64,000 nucleotides of DNA, taken from Georgenia thermotolerans (GTDB lineage Bacteria; Actinomycetota; Actinomycetes; Actinomycetales; Actinomycetaceae). Location: positions 25,095-89,094 of the forward strand of contig NZ_VUKF01000019.1 in assembly GCF_009193185.1 (NCBI RefSeq), written 5' to 3'. Numbering within the stretch: the first letter of the stretch is position 1; each line of letters starts with the position of its first letter. Both the position numbers and the translations under genes were made by a program. The notes under the pieces are model-generated. The model had not been told where the DNA came from. It was given only the letters and a program-made list of their open reading frames with translations, and made no database searches. Positions 1 to 12,867 of the stretch are shown here, piece by piece.

Positions 1-166
1 CGAAGAGCAGCGCCGTCCTGGCGTCCTCGATGCCGCGCACGGTGCGCACGCCCTCCGGCAGCGGGCCGAGCACCGCGAGGTGCTCGGCGTCGGAGCACCA
101 CAGGGTGCTCCCCGGGGCGATGGCCAGCCGCTCCGCCGTCGTCCGGGTCTGCTCCTTCTCCGGCAT
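1..166 (-). CDS. DUF3052-like protein, partial (N-terminal 55 residues)
   Basis: The gene runs off the left edge, so only 55 residues are visible. The ATG at 166 is preceded by an AAGGGAAG-like Shine-Dalgarno. The fragment contains TAERLAIAPGSTLWCSD and VLGPLPEGVRTV, the pattern of DUF3052-type proteins (a short basic N-terminus, then a beta-strand and a GPLPEGV turn). No catalytic residue can be assigned and the function of the family is not established. It is transcribed away from the CDF gene, with the stop of the latter about 110 bp upstream. The family call is tentative because most of the protein lies outside the window. Confidence 0.55.
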   Translation of the reverse strand, partial: MPEKEQTRTTAERLAIAPGSTLWCSDAEHLAVLGPLPEGVRTVRGIEDARTALLF

Positions 167-274
167 GGCCGCTTCCCTTCCCCTCGGTGCTGCCCAGCAT
201 GGTCGACGGCGCACCACGCGTCAGCGGCTTCGGCACCACGACTCCCCGGGGCCTTCCCGCCCCGGGGCGCGGGC

Positions 275-1201
275 TCAGGGGTGGACCGGTCCCTCCTGCG
301 GCCGGTGCGTGACCGGCTCGAGCTGGAAGGTGGAGTGGGCGACGCTGACCGGGAAGTGGTCCGCCACGCACTGCTGCAGCGCGGCGAGCAGGCCGGGGGC
401 GCGCCCGTCGTGGAAGCAGGAGTCGTCGACCACCACGTGCGCAGAGAGCACCGGCAGGCCGGAGGCGATCTGGGAGGCGTGCAGGTCGTGCACCTCGCGG
501 ACGTGCGGCAGCTCCAGGAGGTGGGCGCGGACGTCGTCGAGGTCGAGCCCACGCGGGGTGGACTCGAGCAGCACGCTGCCGGTCTCGCGCAGCAGCATGA
601 TCGTGCGCGGCACGATGAGCGCGCTGATGACCATGCCGGCGACGGCGTCGGCCCGGGCCCACCCGGTCGTGGCGATGACGATGGCGGAGACGATGACGGC
701 GGCCGAGCCCAGCGCGTCGTTGACGACCTCGAGGAAGGCCGCGCGCAGGTTGAGCGTGGACGAGCGGCCCCCGGCGAGCACCGCGATGGCGACGAGGTTG
801 GCGGCGAGGCCGATGATGCCGAAGACGAGCAGCCCGTCGGCGGGGATCTCCGGCGGCGCCATGAGCCGCCGGACGCCCTCGACGAGGGCGTAGACGCCGA
901 CGGCGAGCAGCACGGCCGCCTGCGCGGCGGCGGCGAGCACCTCAGCCCGGCGGAACCCCCAGGTGCGGCGGGGCGTGGGCGGACGGAGCGTGAGGGACGC
1001 GGCGACCAGCGCGAGCAGGAGGCCCGCGGCGTCGGTGAGCATGTGCGCGGCGTCGACGAGCAGCGCCAGGCTGCCGGTCCACACCGCGCCGACGATCTCC
1101 GCCACCAGGACCGTCGCGGTGATGCCGAAGGCCACGGCGAGGCGGCGCTGGCCCGTGTCCTCGGGCCCGTATCCGTGTGCGTGGCCCGCGTGCCCGTCCA
1201 A
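275..1201 (-). CDS. Cation diffusion facilitator (CDF) family metal exporter
   Basis: Proton-coupled efflux of divalent metal (Zn, Co, Cd or similar) across the cytoplasmic membrane. The protein has six hydrophobic segments, a His-rich N-terminus (HAGHAHGYG) and the typical VDAAHMLTDAAGLLLALVA segment carrying the metal-site residues of TM2. TM5 has the second metal-site segment (EVVNDALGSAAVIVSA), and a soluble C-terminal domain contains SAHVVVDD and a final HSTFQLE strand. I place the start at TTG 1201 because a GAAGGAG ribosome binding site lies 6 nt upstream, giving 308 residues. The frame stays open to 1345, and a GTG at 1264 is the alternative, but the upstream part is low-complexity and overlaps a tandem repeat. 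The metal specificity cannot be read safely. Confidence 0.9.
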   Translation of the reverse strand: MDGHAGHAHGYGPEDTGQRRLAVAFGITATVLVAEIVGAVWTGSLALLVDAAHMLTDAAGLLLALVAASLTLRPPTPRRTWGFRRAEVLAAAAQAAVLLAVGVYALVEGVRRLMAPPEIPADGLLVFGIIGLAANLVAIAVLAGGRSSTLNLRAAFLEVVNDALGSAAVIVSAIVIATTGWARADAVAGMVISALIVPRTIMLLRETGSVLLESTPRGLDLDDVRAHLLELPHVREVHDLHASQIASGLPVLSAHVVVDDSCFHDGRAPGLLAALQQCVADHFPVSVAHSTFQLEPVTHRPQEGPVHP

Positions 1202-1318
1202 CCCGGCTCCTTCCGACGTCCTGGCGCCATCATCCCCCGCCGGGGCGATCCCCTGGGAGAGCACCCGCCGGGGCCCCGGCGGCGGGCCGGGGGGCCGGGT
1301 GCTGCAGGATGGGCGTGA

Positions 1319-1401
1319 GGCGTCAAGTGGTGCGCGAGACGTCACTTGGTGCGCGAGGCGTCACGTGGTGCGCGAGACGTCAAGTGGTGCGCGGGCCGTC
1401 A
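1319..1401. repeat. Four-copy 19-bp tandem repeat
   Basis: Units begin at 1319, 1338, 1357 and 1376 and follow G(A/G)CGTCA(A/C)(G/T)TGGTGCGCGA, ending in a partial unit that contains the stop codon of the deaminase gene. Each unit carries a GACGTC-like palindrome and a GCGC tetramer. The reverse complement of a related 19-bp unit recurs near 63.1-63.2 kb at the other end of the window, so this is a dispersed family and not a local slippage event. Confidence 0.9.
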
Positions 1402-1821
1402 GGCCGGCGGCTCCTGGTCGGCGCGGACGAACGCGTGCGGCAGCAGGTCCGCCACCGGCACCGTGCGCGGCCCGTCGGCGGTGGGCACGACGACCCGGAT
1501 GCCCGGGTGGAGGTCGAGCAGCACCTGCCGGTCCCGGCCGCACGGGGCGAGCGGCCCGCGCCCGCGGTCGCCCACCGCGACGATGGTGGTGAGCCGGCGC
1601 GCCCCGGCCGCCCGCGCCGCCCCGAGGGCGACCAGCTCGGCGCACGGCCCGCCGGTGAAGTGGTAGACGTTCACGCCGCTGAAGACGCGGCCGTCGGCGT
1701 CGCGCACCGCCGCCGCCACGGTGTGCACCTCGCCGTCGGAGTGGGCGTCGACGACGCGGCGGGCGTGCGCGACGAGCTCCTCGTCGGCGGGGGTCAGGGG
1801 CGCGGGATCCACGGGCGGCAC
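1399..1821 (-). CDS. Cytidine deaminase-like (blasticidin-S deaminase type) protein
   Basis: A 140-residue zinc-dependent nucleoside deaminase fold. The catalytic CAE motif is at 60-62 ([11 protein letters not shown]) and the second motif at 93-99 reads PCGRDRQ. The latter resembles blasticidin-S deaminase and tetrameric cytidine deaminases (PCGxC), but the last zinc-binding cysteine is replaced by Asp97. The family deaminates cytidine or cytosine-containing nucleosides to uridine forms. The ATG at 1821 has only a weak upstream purine stretch. The gene ends inside a 19-bp repeat array. The Asp variant may still bind zinc or may mark a subfamily with another substrate, so I do not assign the substrate. 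Confidence 0.8.
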   Translation of the reverse strand: MPPVDPAPLTPADEELVAHARRVVDAHSDGEVHTVAAAVRDADGRVFSGVNVYHFTGGPCAELVALGAARAAGARRLTTIVAVGDRGRGPLAPCGRDRQVLLDLHPGIRVVVPTADGPRTVPVADLLPHAFVRADQEPPA

Positions 1822-1906
1822 CCTACGGGTTCGCCGGTCCCGGCAGGCGCGGCCTCACGAACGTGTCGGTGCCGGCGTCTACCGTCGTGACCACGAAGGA
1901 GGCGCC

Positions 1907-2392
1907 ATGACGTACGCACTGGTGGACTCGCCCGTCGGCACCCTGACCGTCGTGGCCGACGGCGAGGCGGTGACCGGCCTGTACATGGAGCACGGCAAGC
2001 ACGTCCCGGACGCCGCGGTCTTCGGGCCCCGCGACGACGGCGCCCTCGCCGGCGTCGCCGGACAGCTGGGCGAGTACTTCGCCGGCCGGCGGCGCGCGTT
2101 CGACGTCCCGCTGCGGCTGGCCGGCAGCCCGTTCCAGCAACGGGTCTGGGAGGCGCTCACCCGCATCCCGTACGGCACCACCTGCTCCTACGGGGAGCTG
2201 ACGGCGGAGCTGGGCCTCACCGCGCAGGCCGTGCGGGCGGTGGCCGGCGCGAACGGCCGCAACCCGGTCTCCATCATCGTGCCGTGCCACCGCGTCGTCG
2301 GCGCCGACGGCAGCCTCACCGGCTACGCCGGGGGCGTCGAGCGCAAGCGGTACCTGCTCGACCTCGAGCGCGCGGACGCCACCCTCTTCTGA
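1907..2392 (+). CDS. ogt: Methylated-DNA--[protein]-cysteine S-methyltransferase
   Basis: Suicide repair of O6-alkylguanine: the alkyl group is transferred to the active-site cysteine. The 161-residue protein has the PCHRV active site near the C-terminus (NPVSIIVPCHRVVGADGSL), the helix-turn-helix with RAVAGANGRNP (Arg finger and Asn hinge), and the FQQRVWEALTRIPYGTTCSYGEL segment typical of Ogt/MGMT. The ATG at 1907 follows an ideal AAGGAGG (1896-1902). It is monocistronic as far as visible, and divergent from the deaminase gene across about 85 bp. Identification is firm. Confidence 0.95.
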   Translation: MTYALVDSPVGTLTVVADGEAVTGLYMEHGKHVPDAAVFGPRDDGALAGVAGQLGEYFAGRRRAFDVPLRLAGSPFQQRVWEALTRIPYGTTCSYGELTAELGLTAQAVRAVAGANGRNPVSIIVPCHRVVGADGSLTGYAGGVERKRYLLDLERADATLF

Positions 2393-2480
2393 TCCGTCGC
2401 CGGCCGATCGGCGTGCCCGGCGGGCGGGGGCTTCCGGGCGGAGAATGCCGGGAGGAGCCCGCGGCCCAGCGAGGTGGTCG

Positions 2481-3215
2481 GTGAGCGAGATCGACGACGG
2501 CGCGCGGCTGCTCGGTGGCCTGGTGCCCGACGTGGTCGTGGTCGAGACCTTCACGAGCGACCCGGCCGCCGCCGTCCTTCCCGAGGAGGCGGCCCTGGTC
2601 GCCGCGGCCCCGCCGGAGCGGCGACGCGCGTTCGCCGCGGCGCGGTCGTGCGCGCGCCGCGCGCTGGTGCAGCTGGGCGTGGCGCCGGGACCGATCCTCC
2701 TGGACCCGGACGCTCCGGCCTGGGCGTACCGCGCCCCGCGGTGGCCCGCGGGCGTGGTGGGGAGCATGACCCACTGCGACGGCTACCACGCGGCGGCCGT
2801 CGCCCGATCGGCGACGGTCGCCGCCGTCGGCATCGATGCCGAGCCGAACGCGCCGCTCCCCGCCGTCGTCCGCGACCTCGTCACGCTCGACGAGGAACGC
2901 GCCGCGCTGGCCCGGCTGTCCGGCGCGCGGCCGGACGTGGCCTGGGACCGGCTCGTGTTCAGCGCGAAGGAGAGCGTGTACAAGGCCTGGTTCCCGCTCA
3001 CCCGGCGCTGGCTGGACTTCGGCGACTGCCTCGTCCGGCCGGGGCTGGACGGCACCTTCACCGCGGAGCTGCGGGTGCGTCCACCGGTGTTCGCCGGCGT
3101 CGCCGGGCGCCGCCTGACCGGCCGCTGGCGGACCACCACCCGTGGCGGGCGGGCGTACGTGGCGACGGCGCTCACCGTGCCCGCGTTCGGCGCGGGCGGG
3201 GGTGCCGTCCGGTAG
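2481..3215 (+). CDS. 4'-phosphopantetheinyl transferase (Sfp/EntD family)
   Basis: Transfers phosphopantetheine from CoA to a carrier-domain serine. The protein has the EntD-like layout: MTHCDGYHAAAVA (the substrate-binding TH motif), then VGIDAEPNAPLP with the Mg-binding Asp/Glu pair, then WDRLVFSAKESVYKAW, the signature FSAKES-YK helix. I prefer GTG 2481 (behind GAGGTGG), giving 244 residues. An ATG at 2445 in the same frame is possible but its purine-rich stretch is too close. It lies about 220 bp upstream of the polymer operon on the same strand. It may activate the T domain of the 6282-10352 synthetase, although such enzymes are often promiscuous and may serve several carriers. Confidence 0.92.
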   Translation: MSEIDDGARLLGGLVPDVVVVETFTSDPAAAVLPEEAALVAAAPPERRRAFAAARSCARRALVQLGVAPGPILLDPDAPAWAYRAPRWPAGVVGSMTHCDGYHAAAVARSATVAAVGIDAEPNAPLPAVVRDLVTLDEERAALARLSGARPDVAWDRLVFSAKESVYKAWFPLTRRWLDFGDCLVRPGLDGTFTAELRVRPPVFAGVAGRRLTGRWRTTTRGGRAYVATALTVPAFGAGGGAVR

Positions 3216-3434
3216 GTCCGCTTGCTGACGAATTGTTCAGATTCCTCAGGTTTCACTCAGCCAGGCGTTTCAGAGTTCATCGATCGATCGCCACGAGGCC
3301 GAACAACCGAGGAGCCGCCGGACTCTCACCACCGGACGTGCGCTGCCCTCCAGCGGCGGGGGGCCGGTGTCCGCACCACGAGCCCAAACCACCCGGCAAC
3401 CACACCCGTACTCCGTGAGAGCAAAGGAGGGGCC
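3216..3434 (+). promoter_or_regulatory. Probable promoter and structured leader of the polymer operon
   Basis: A 219-bp gene-free stretch between the PPTase stop and the aspartokinase start. Its first 50 bp are clearly AT-richer than the surroundings (GAATTGTTCAGATTCCTCAG region), as expected for a promoter. The rest can form short GC-rich stems, for example CGCTG/CAGCG around 3340-3360. The Shine-Dalgarno AAAGGAGG lies at 3423-3430. I see no convincing lysine riboswitch or other named element. The promoter position is inference. Confidence 0.45.
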
Positions 3435-4784
3435 GTGTACGGTCGCTCACCAGGATTTGCGCCAGACATCGGGACGGAGACCTGGATTCCCGACGCGGCG
3501 GTGCGGCGGCGCCCGCGGGAATCCCTCGTCGTCCAGAAGTTCGGCGGGTCCTCGGTCGCCGACCCCGTCAGCATCCGGCGCGTGGCGCAGAGGATCCTCG
3601 AGGCGCGCGCCGCGGGGCGCCGGGTCGTGGTCGTGGTCTCCGCCATGGGCGACACCACCGACGAGCTGCTGGACCTGGCGAACGGGGTGACGTCGTTCCC
3701 GTCCGCACGCGAGCTCGACGTGCTGCTCTCCGCCGGTGAGCGCATCTCCACCGCCCTGCTCGCCCTGGCCCTGACCGACCTCGGGGTGACCGCGCGGGCC
3801 TTCACCGGTCCGGAGGCGGGCCTCGTGACCGACGGCACCCACGGCCGGGCGCATCTCGTGGACGTCAACCCGCGCCGTGTCAGGAGCTTCCTGCGCCAGG
3901 ACGGGATCGCCGTCGTCGCCGGGTTCCAGGGACAGAGCCTGACGACGAAGGAGGTCACCACGCTCGGGCGCGGCGGGTCCGACATCACCGCGGTCGCGCT
4001 CGCTGCGGCGCTGGGTGCCGCCGAGTGCGAGATCTACACGGACGTCGCGGGCGTCTATACCGCGGACCCGCGGGTCGTGCCCGCCGCCCGGAAGATCCCG
4101 TCCCTGACGAGCGGGGAGATGCTCGAGCTGGCGGCCGCCGGGGCCAAGGTGCTGCACCCGCGGTGCGTGGAGTACGCCCGCCGGTTCGGCGTCGTCCTGC
4201 ACGTCCGCTCGTCCTTCACCCAGCAGCCGGGCACCCTCGTCCTGCCCGATCCCGCGAACGGTCCCGGGGAGCCCCCGCCGCTGGAGCGACCCATCGTCAC
4301 CGGCGTGACGGCCGACGCGAACCAGGCCAAGGTCACCCTCGCCGGCGTGCCGGACGCGGCCGGTGCCGCGGCCCGGATCTTCCGGCTGGTGGCCCGGGCC
4401 GGGGCCCGCGTGGAGATGATCGTGCAGAACGCCGCCACCGTCGGGTCGGGGCGCACCGACATCTCCTTCACCGTGCCCGCCGAGGACGTGCCCGCCGTCG
4501 TGGAGCGGCTGCGCGCGGCGCGCGGGCAGGTCGGGTTCCTCGAGGTGGACCATGACGAGGACGTCGCCCTGCTGTCGGTGCGCGGCTTCGGCATGCGGCA
4601 GGGCCACCAGGTCTTCCCCCGCGTGCTCGCGGCGCTGGGCCGGGCCGGCGTGAACGTGGAGATGATCTCGGCGTCCGAGTTCCGCATCTCCGTGGTGGTC
4701 CGGGCGGACGCCCTGGCCCGCGCCGAGGACGCGGTCAGCGAGGCCTTCTCCGCGGCGTGGGCGGAGGTGCCCGCGCTCGTGTGA
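3435..4784 (+). CDS. ask: Aspartate kinase with two ACT domains, pathway-dedicated
   Basis: Phosphorylates L-aspartate to 4-aspartyl phosphate. The kinase core has VVQKFGGSSVAD (32-43), AGERIS, GFQGQ, TTLGRGGSD (176-183) and YTDVAGVYTADPR (201-213). Two ACT domains follow (about 295-449). GTG 3435 sits 4 nt behind AAAGGAGG. This gives about 28 extra residues before the usual family start, so the N-terminus is unusual. In the first ACT domain the segment normally QNVSS/QNVSA reads QNAAT (331-335). In the second, the usual GMxSHPGV loop reads GMRQGHQVF (386-394) and STSEIR reads SASEFR. These are regions where feedback-resistant alleles map in Corynebacterium LysC, so reduced Lys/Thr inhibition is plausible. 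It sits 85 bp upstream of the aminotransferase, consistent with a dedicated supply enzyme. No asd or dap genes are nearby. Confidence 0.93.
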   Translation: MYGRSPGFAPDIGTETWIPDAAVRRRPRESLVVQKFGGSSVADPVSIRRVAQRILEARAAGRRVVVVVSAMGDTTDELLDLANGVTSFPSARELDVLLSAGERISTALLALALTDLGVTARAFTGPEAGLVTDGTHGRAHLVDVNPRRVRSFLRQDGIAVVAGFQGQSLTTKEVTTLGRGGSDITAVALAAALGAAECEIYTDVAGVYTADPRVVPAARKIPSLTSGEMLELAAAGAKVLHPRCVEYARRFGVVLHVRSSFTQQPGTLVLPDPANGPGEPPPLERPIVTGVTADANQAKVTLAGVPDAAGAAARIFRLVARAGARVEMIVQNAATVGSGRTDISFTVPAEDVPAVVERLRAARGQVGFLEVDHDEDVALLSVRGFGMRQGHQVFPRVLAALGRAGVNVEMISASEFRISVVVRADALARAEDAVSEAFSAAWAEVPALV

Positions 4785-4869
4785 CCCAGCACCTTTCCGC
4801 CCGGGCGGCGCGTGTCCCCCCGGCGGGTGCCCGAGCATCCCGCCCCCTCGACGACGGAGGTCGATCCGC

Positions 4870-10351
<5,482 letters not shown>

Positions 10352-10352
<1 letters not shown>

Positions 10353-10981
10353 TGCTCCGCCGCGGGCTGCTGGCCGCCGTGGTGCTCCTCGGCGCCGCGG
10401 CCCTGTGCCGCTGCACGCCGTCGCCGTCGGAGCGCCCCTGGACGGACACGGCCCCGACCGCCTGCGCCGCGCCCAGGGACGCGTCCCTGACGGACGTGGA
10501 CCCCCAGGACTCGCCCGAGACGCCATGGCGACGCCACGGTGACGCCAAGGTCCGGGTGGTCTTCGAGACCCACGCGCTCTCCGACCGCTACCGGCAGATG
10601 GTGGTCCGGGCCACGGAGATCTGGTCCGCGTCGCCGTGCGTCGAGGCCGTCGCCGCCGACCGGTGCGCCGCGGGCGACAACTGCGTCCGCGTGGTCGAGC
10701 AGAAGGCCGACGGGCGCGACACGGACGGCGAGTTCAGCGGGAAGGACGGGAAGAGGTACCGGCACGGCGGCACGATCACCCTCTACACCGCCCTGCTGGA
10801 CCGGAACACCGATCGCGGCGCCCTCGCGACGGTCGTCCACGAGATGGGCCACGCCCTGGGGCTGGTGCACCGCCTCGACCCCGCGTCGGTGATGAACTCG
10901 CACACGGACCACCTCACCAACCCCATCCCGGACGCCACCGACTTCGCCAACCTCGCCGTCATCTACGGGCAAGAGTCGTGA
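10352..10981 (+). CDS. Secreted metzincin-type zinc metalloprotease
   Basis: A 209-residue exported protein whose start overlaps the synthetase stop (TGATG), so it is coupled to it. It has an N-terminal signal (MLRRGLLAAVVLLGAAALC) with no perfect lipobox. The zinc motif HEMGHALGLVH spans 163-173 with Glu164 as catalytic base, and a Met-turn SVMNS is near 179-183, together diagnostic of metzincins (matrixin-like). Four other cysteines (38, 96, 105, 111) may form disulfides. Known epsilon-poly-lysine producers carry a polymer-degrading zinc peptidase of a different (M1) family. By position this protein could be a polymer hydrolase, a processing enzyme or self-protection, but no substrate is visible. 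An unrelated secreted protease remains possible. Confidence 0.85.
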
Positions 10982-11037
10982 GCGCCCTCCGGGCTGCGGC
11001 CGGGCCCAGGGCTGCGGCCCCGCCCGCAGAACTCGGG

Positions 11038-11481
11038 TCAGAGCGCCTTGGCGTAGCAGAGGCTGAGCGGGTTGCCCGCGTGCGAGCCGTAGGCCTCGAC
11101 CGGGTGGAAGCCGAGCTTCTCGTACAGCGCGACCGCCTCCGGCTGCCGCACGCCCGTCTCCAGCACCAGCGTGCGGACCTCCGCGGCGCGAGCCCGCTCC
11201 TCCAGGGCGGCGAGCAGGTGCGTCGCGACGCCCCGGCCGCGGTGGGCGGGATCGACGAACATGCGCTTGATCTCCCCGACGCCCGGCTCCAGGGGCACCA
11301 GCGCGACGCAACCGGCCGGCTCGCCGTCGAGGTCGGCGAGGAGGAACCGGGCGCGCGGGTCGAGCACGTGGTCGGTCGGGTCCTCGGGGTACCGGGCGTT
11401 GAGCTCGTCCACCGCGGCCACCAGCAGGCGTGCCAGTCCCGGGTCCTGCGGCGGGGGTGAGACGATGTGCACGGCCTCCAT
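11038..11481 (-). CDS. GNAT-family N-acetyltransferase
   Basis: Acetyl-CoA-dependent acetyltransferase, 147 residues from ATG 11481. The acetyl-CoA loop reads RMFVDPAHRGRGVATHLL, followed by ALYEKLGFHPVEAYG, the classical GNAT C-terminal motif. The reading frame remains open upstream to 11601, but that part is unlike the family and lacks a Shine-Dalgarno. It converges on the metzincin gene with a 56-bp gap. Small-molecule acetylation (for example of a polyamine-like polymer) is conceivable from context but not supported by any sequence feature. Many such single GNATs are housekeeping enzymes. Confidence 0.85.
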   Translation of the reverse strand: MEAVHIVSPPPQDPGLARLLVAAVDELNARYPEDPTDHVLDPRARFLLADLDGEPAGCVALVPLEPGVGEIKRMFVDPAHRGRGVATHLLAALEERARAAEVRTLVLETGVRQPEAVALYEKLGFHPVEAYGSHAGNPLSLCYAKAL

Positions 11482-11723
11482 CGTAGGAGCGACCCGGCGC
11501 GGCCCCCCGTCCGCCGGCCGGGACCGGCCGCGGAACGTGGGGAAAACCATTAGCGCCCGCGGGCCCGATGCCGTAGGCTCCAAGCCACAGTTACAGTGCA
11601 CTCAGAGTTTGTACGGCCCCCGCATCCAGCTGGGTTGCTCTTCCTTCAGGGAGCAGACGACGAACACCGTGACAAGCAGGGCCGAATCCCCGGCACTGTT
11701 TGAGCTTCTTTGAAGGAGACACC
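11482..11723 (+). promoter_or_regulatory. Promoter region and long 5' leader of the cold shock gene
   Basis: About 240 bp without a gene between the divergent GNAT start and cspA. It is locally AT-richer (ACAGTTACAGTGCACTCAGAG, TTTGAGCTTCTTTGAAGGAG). Cold shock genes commonly carry long structured leaders that act as thermosensors, and this region has the size for that. The Shine-Dalgarno AAGGAG is at 11713-11718. I cannot assign the -35/-10 hexamers. Confidence 0.4.
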
Positions 11724-11927
11724 ATGGCTACCGGAACCGTGAAGTGGTTCAACGCTGAGAAGGGGTTCGGCTTCATCGCCCCCGACGACAACTCCGCCGA
11801 CGTGTTCGTGCACTACTCGGCCATCAACTCGAGCGGCTACCGCTCGCTCGACGAGAACCAGAAGGTCGAGTTCGACATCACGCAGGGCCCCAAGGGCCCG
11901 CAGGCCGAGAACGTCCGCCCGCTCTGA
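11724..11927 (+). CDS. cspA: Cold shock protein (CspA family)
   Basis: A 67-residue single-stranded nucleic-acid-binding beta-barrel that acts as an RNA chaperone. RNP1 is KGFGFIAPD and RNP2 is DVFVHYSAI, with [11 protein letters not shown] at the N-terminus and [10 protein letters not shown] at the C-terminus, typical of actinobacterial CspA. ATG 11724 has AAGGAG 5 nt upstream. It is a single gene with a long leader and a strong terminator just downstream. Confidence 0.97.
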   Translation: MATGTVKWFNAEKGFGFIAPDDNSADVFVHYSAINSSGYRSLDENQKVEFDITQGPKGPQAENVRPL

Positions 11928-11957
11928 TCCAGGGCGTGGACTGACCTCCACCTGATC

Positions 11958-11990
11958 GAAGGCCCCGGCACCGTGCGTGCCGGGGCCTTC
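11958..11990 (+). terminator. Intrinsic terminator after cspA
   Basis: A perfect 14-bp stem GAAGGCCCCGGCAC / GTGCCGGGGCCTTC with a 5-nt loop, 30 bp after the cspA stop. No run of T follows, as is usual in very GC-rich actinobacteria. Confidence 0.85.
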
Positions 11991-12054
11991 GTGCGCCCCC
12001 GGCCGGCTCCGCCACCCCCTGGTTCGACCCGGTCGGCGGACGTACCGTGAAGGC

Positions 12055-12867
12055 GTGACCGAGGGCGTCACCGCGGTCGAGTGCGTCGACCTCACCTACC
12101 GCTTCGGCGAGCACCGGGCCGTCGACGGCGTCTCCCTCGCCGTCCGCCCCGGGGAGGTCTTCGGCCTGCTCGGGCCCAACGGCGCCGGCAAGACGACCGC
12201 GATCCGGCTCATCGTCACCCTCCTGCCCGTCCAGCAGGGTGCCGTCCGGGTGTTCGGCGTCGACGTCCGCCGCGACCCGCTGCGGGCCCGCCGCATGCTC
12301 GGCTACGTCCCCCAGCAGCTCTCCGCCGACCCGGCCCTCACCGGCCTGGAGAACGTCACCCTCTTCGCGCGGCTCTACGACGTCCCGCGCCGGGAGCGGC
12401 GCCGCCGGGTGACGGAGGTGCTCGACAAGGTCGGGCTGGGCCCGCAGGCGCGCCGTCTGGTCGCCACCTACTCCGGCGGCATGGTGCGCCGCCTCGAGCT
12501 CGCCCAGGCGCTGGTCAACCGTCCGCGCCTGCTCGTGCTCGACGAACCGACCATCGGGTTGGACCCGGTGGCCCGCGACGAGGTCTGGGACCACATCGGC
12601 GGGCTCGTCGCCACCGAGGGCACCACGGTGCTGGTGACCACCCACTACATGGAGGAGGCCGAGCAGCACTGCGACCGTGTCGCCCTCATGCACCTGGGCC
12701 GGCTGCGGGCCGCCGGGACGCCCGGCCAGCTGCGGGCCGCCGAGGGGGAGGGGGCCACGCTCGAGGACGTGTTCCGGCACTGGGCCGGGACGCACCTGGC
12801 CACCGACACCGGGGAGGACTTCCGTGCGATCCGCAGCACGCGCCGCGCCGCCAGCGGTCGCGGCTGA
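12055..12867 (+). CDS. ABC-2 type exporter, ATP-binding subunit (DrrA-like)
   Basis: ATPase of a two-gene export system, 270 residues. Walker A is GPNGAGKTT, the Q-loop is YVPQQLS, the signature is YSGGMVRRLELAQAL, Walker B is LLVLDEPTIGLDP and the H-loop is VTTHYMEEAEQ. The RLRAAGTPGQL tail is typical of DrrA/NodI ATPases. I chose GTG 12055 because the protein then starts right before the ABC fold and a GTGAAGG purine stretch lies upstream. The 3' end overlaps the permease gene by 44 bp. The substrate is unknown. Confidence 0.93.
   Translation: MTEGVTAVECVDLTYRFGEHRAVDGVSLAVRPGEVFGLLGPNGAGKTTAIRLIVTLLPVQQGAVRVFGVDVRRDPLRARRMLGYVPQQLSADPALTGLENVTLFARLYDVPRRERRRRVTEVLDKVGLGPQARRLVATYSGGMVRRLELAQALVNRPRLLVLDEPTIGLDPVARDEVWDHIGGLVATEGTTVLVTTHYMEEAEQHCDRVALMHLGRLRAAGTPGQLRAAEGEGATLEDVFRHWAGTHLATDTGEDFRAIRSTRRAASGRG

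Noticed and set aside
1319..1401. CRISPR array
   Set aside because: Units are directly adjacent without spacers and no cas genes are nearby.
3216..3434. Lysine riboswitch before the aspartokinase
   Set aside because: No conserved L-box helices or core could be found; only short GC-rich stems.
11038..11481. GNAT gene as self-resistance to the polymer
   Set aside because: Position alone suggests it; the protein is an ordinary GNAT with convergent orientation, so I did not raise it to a finding.
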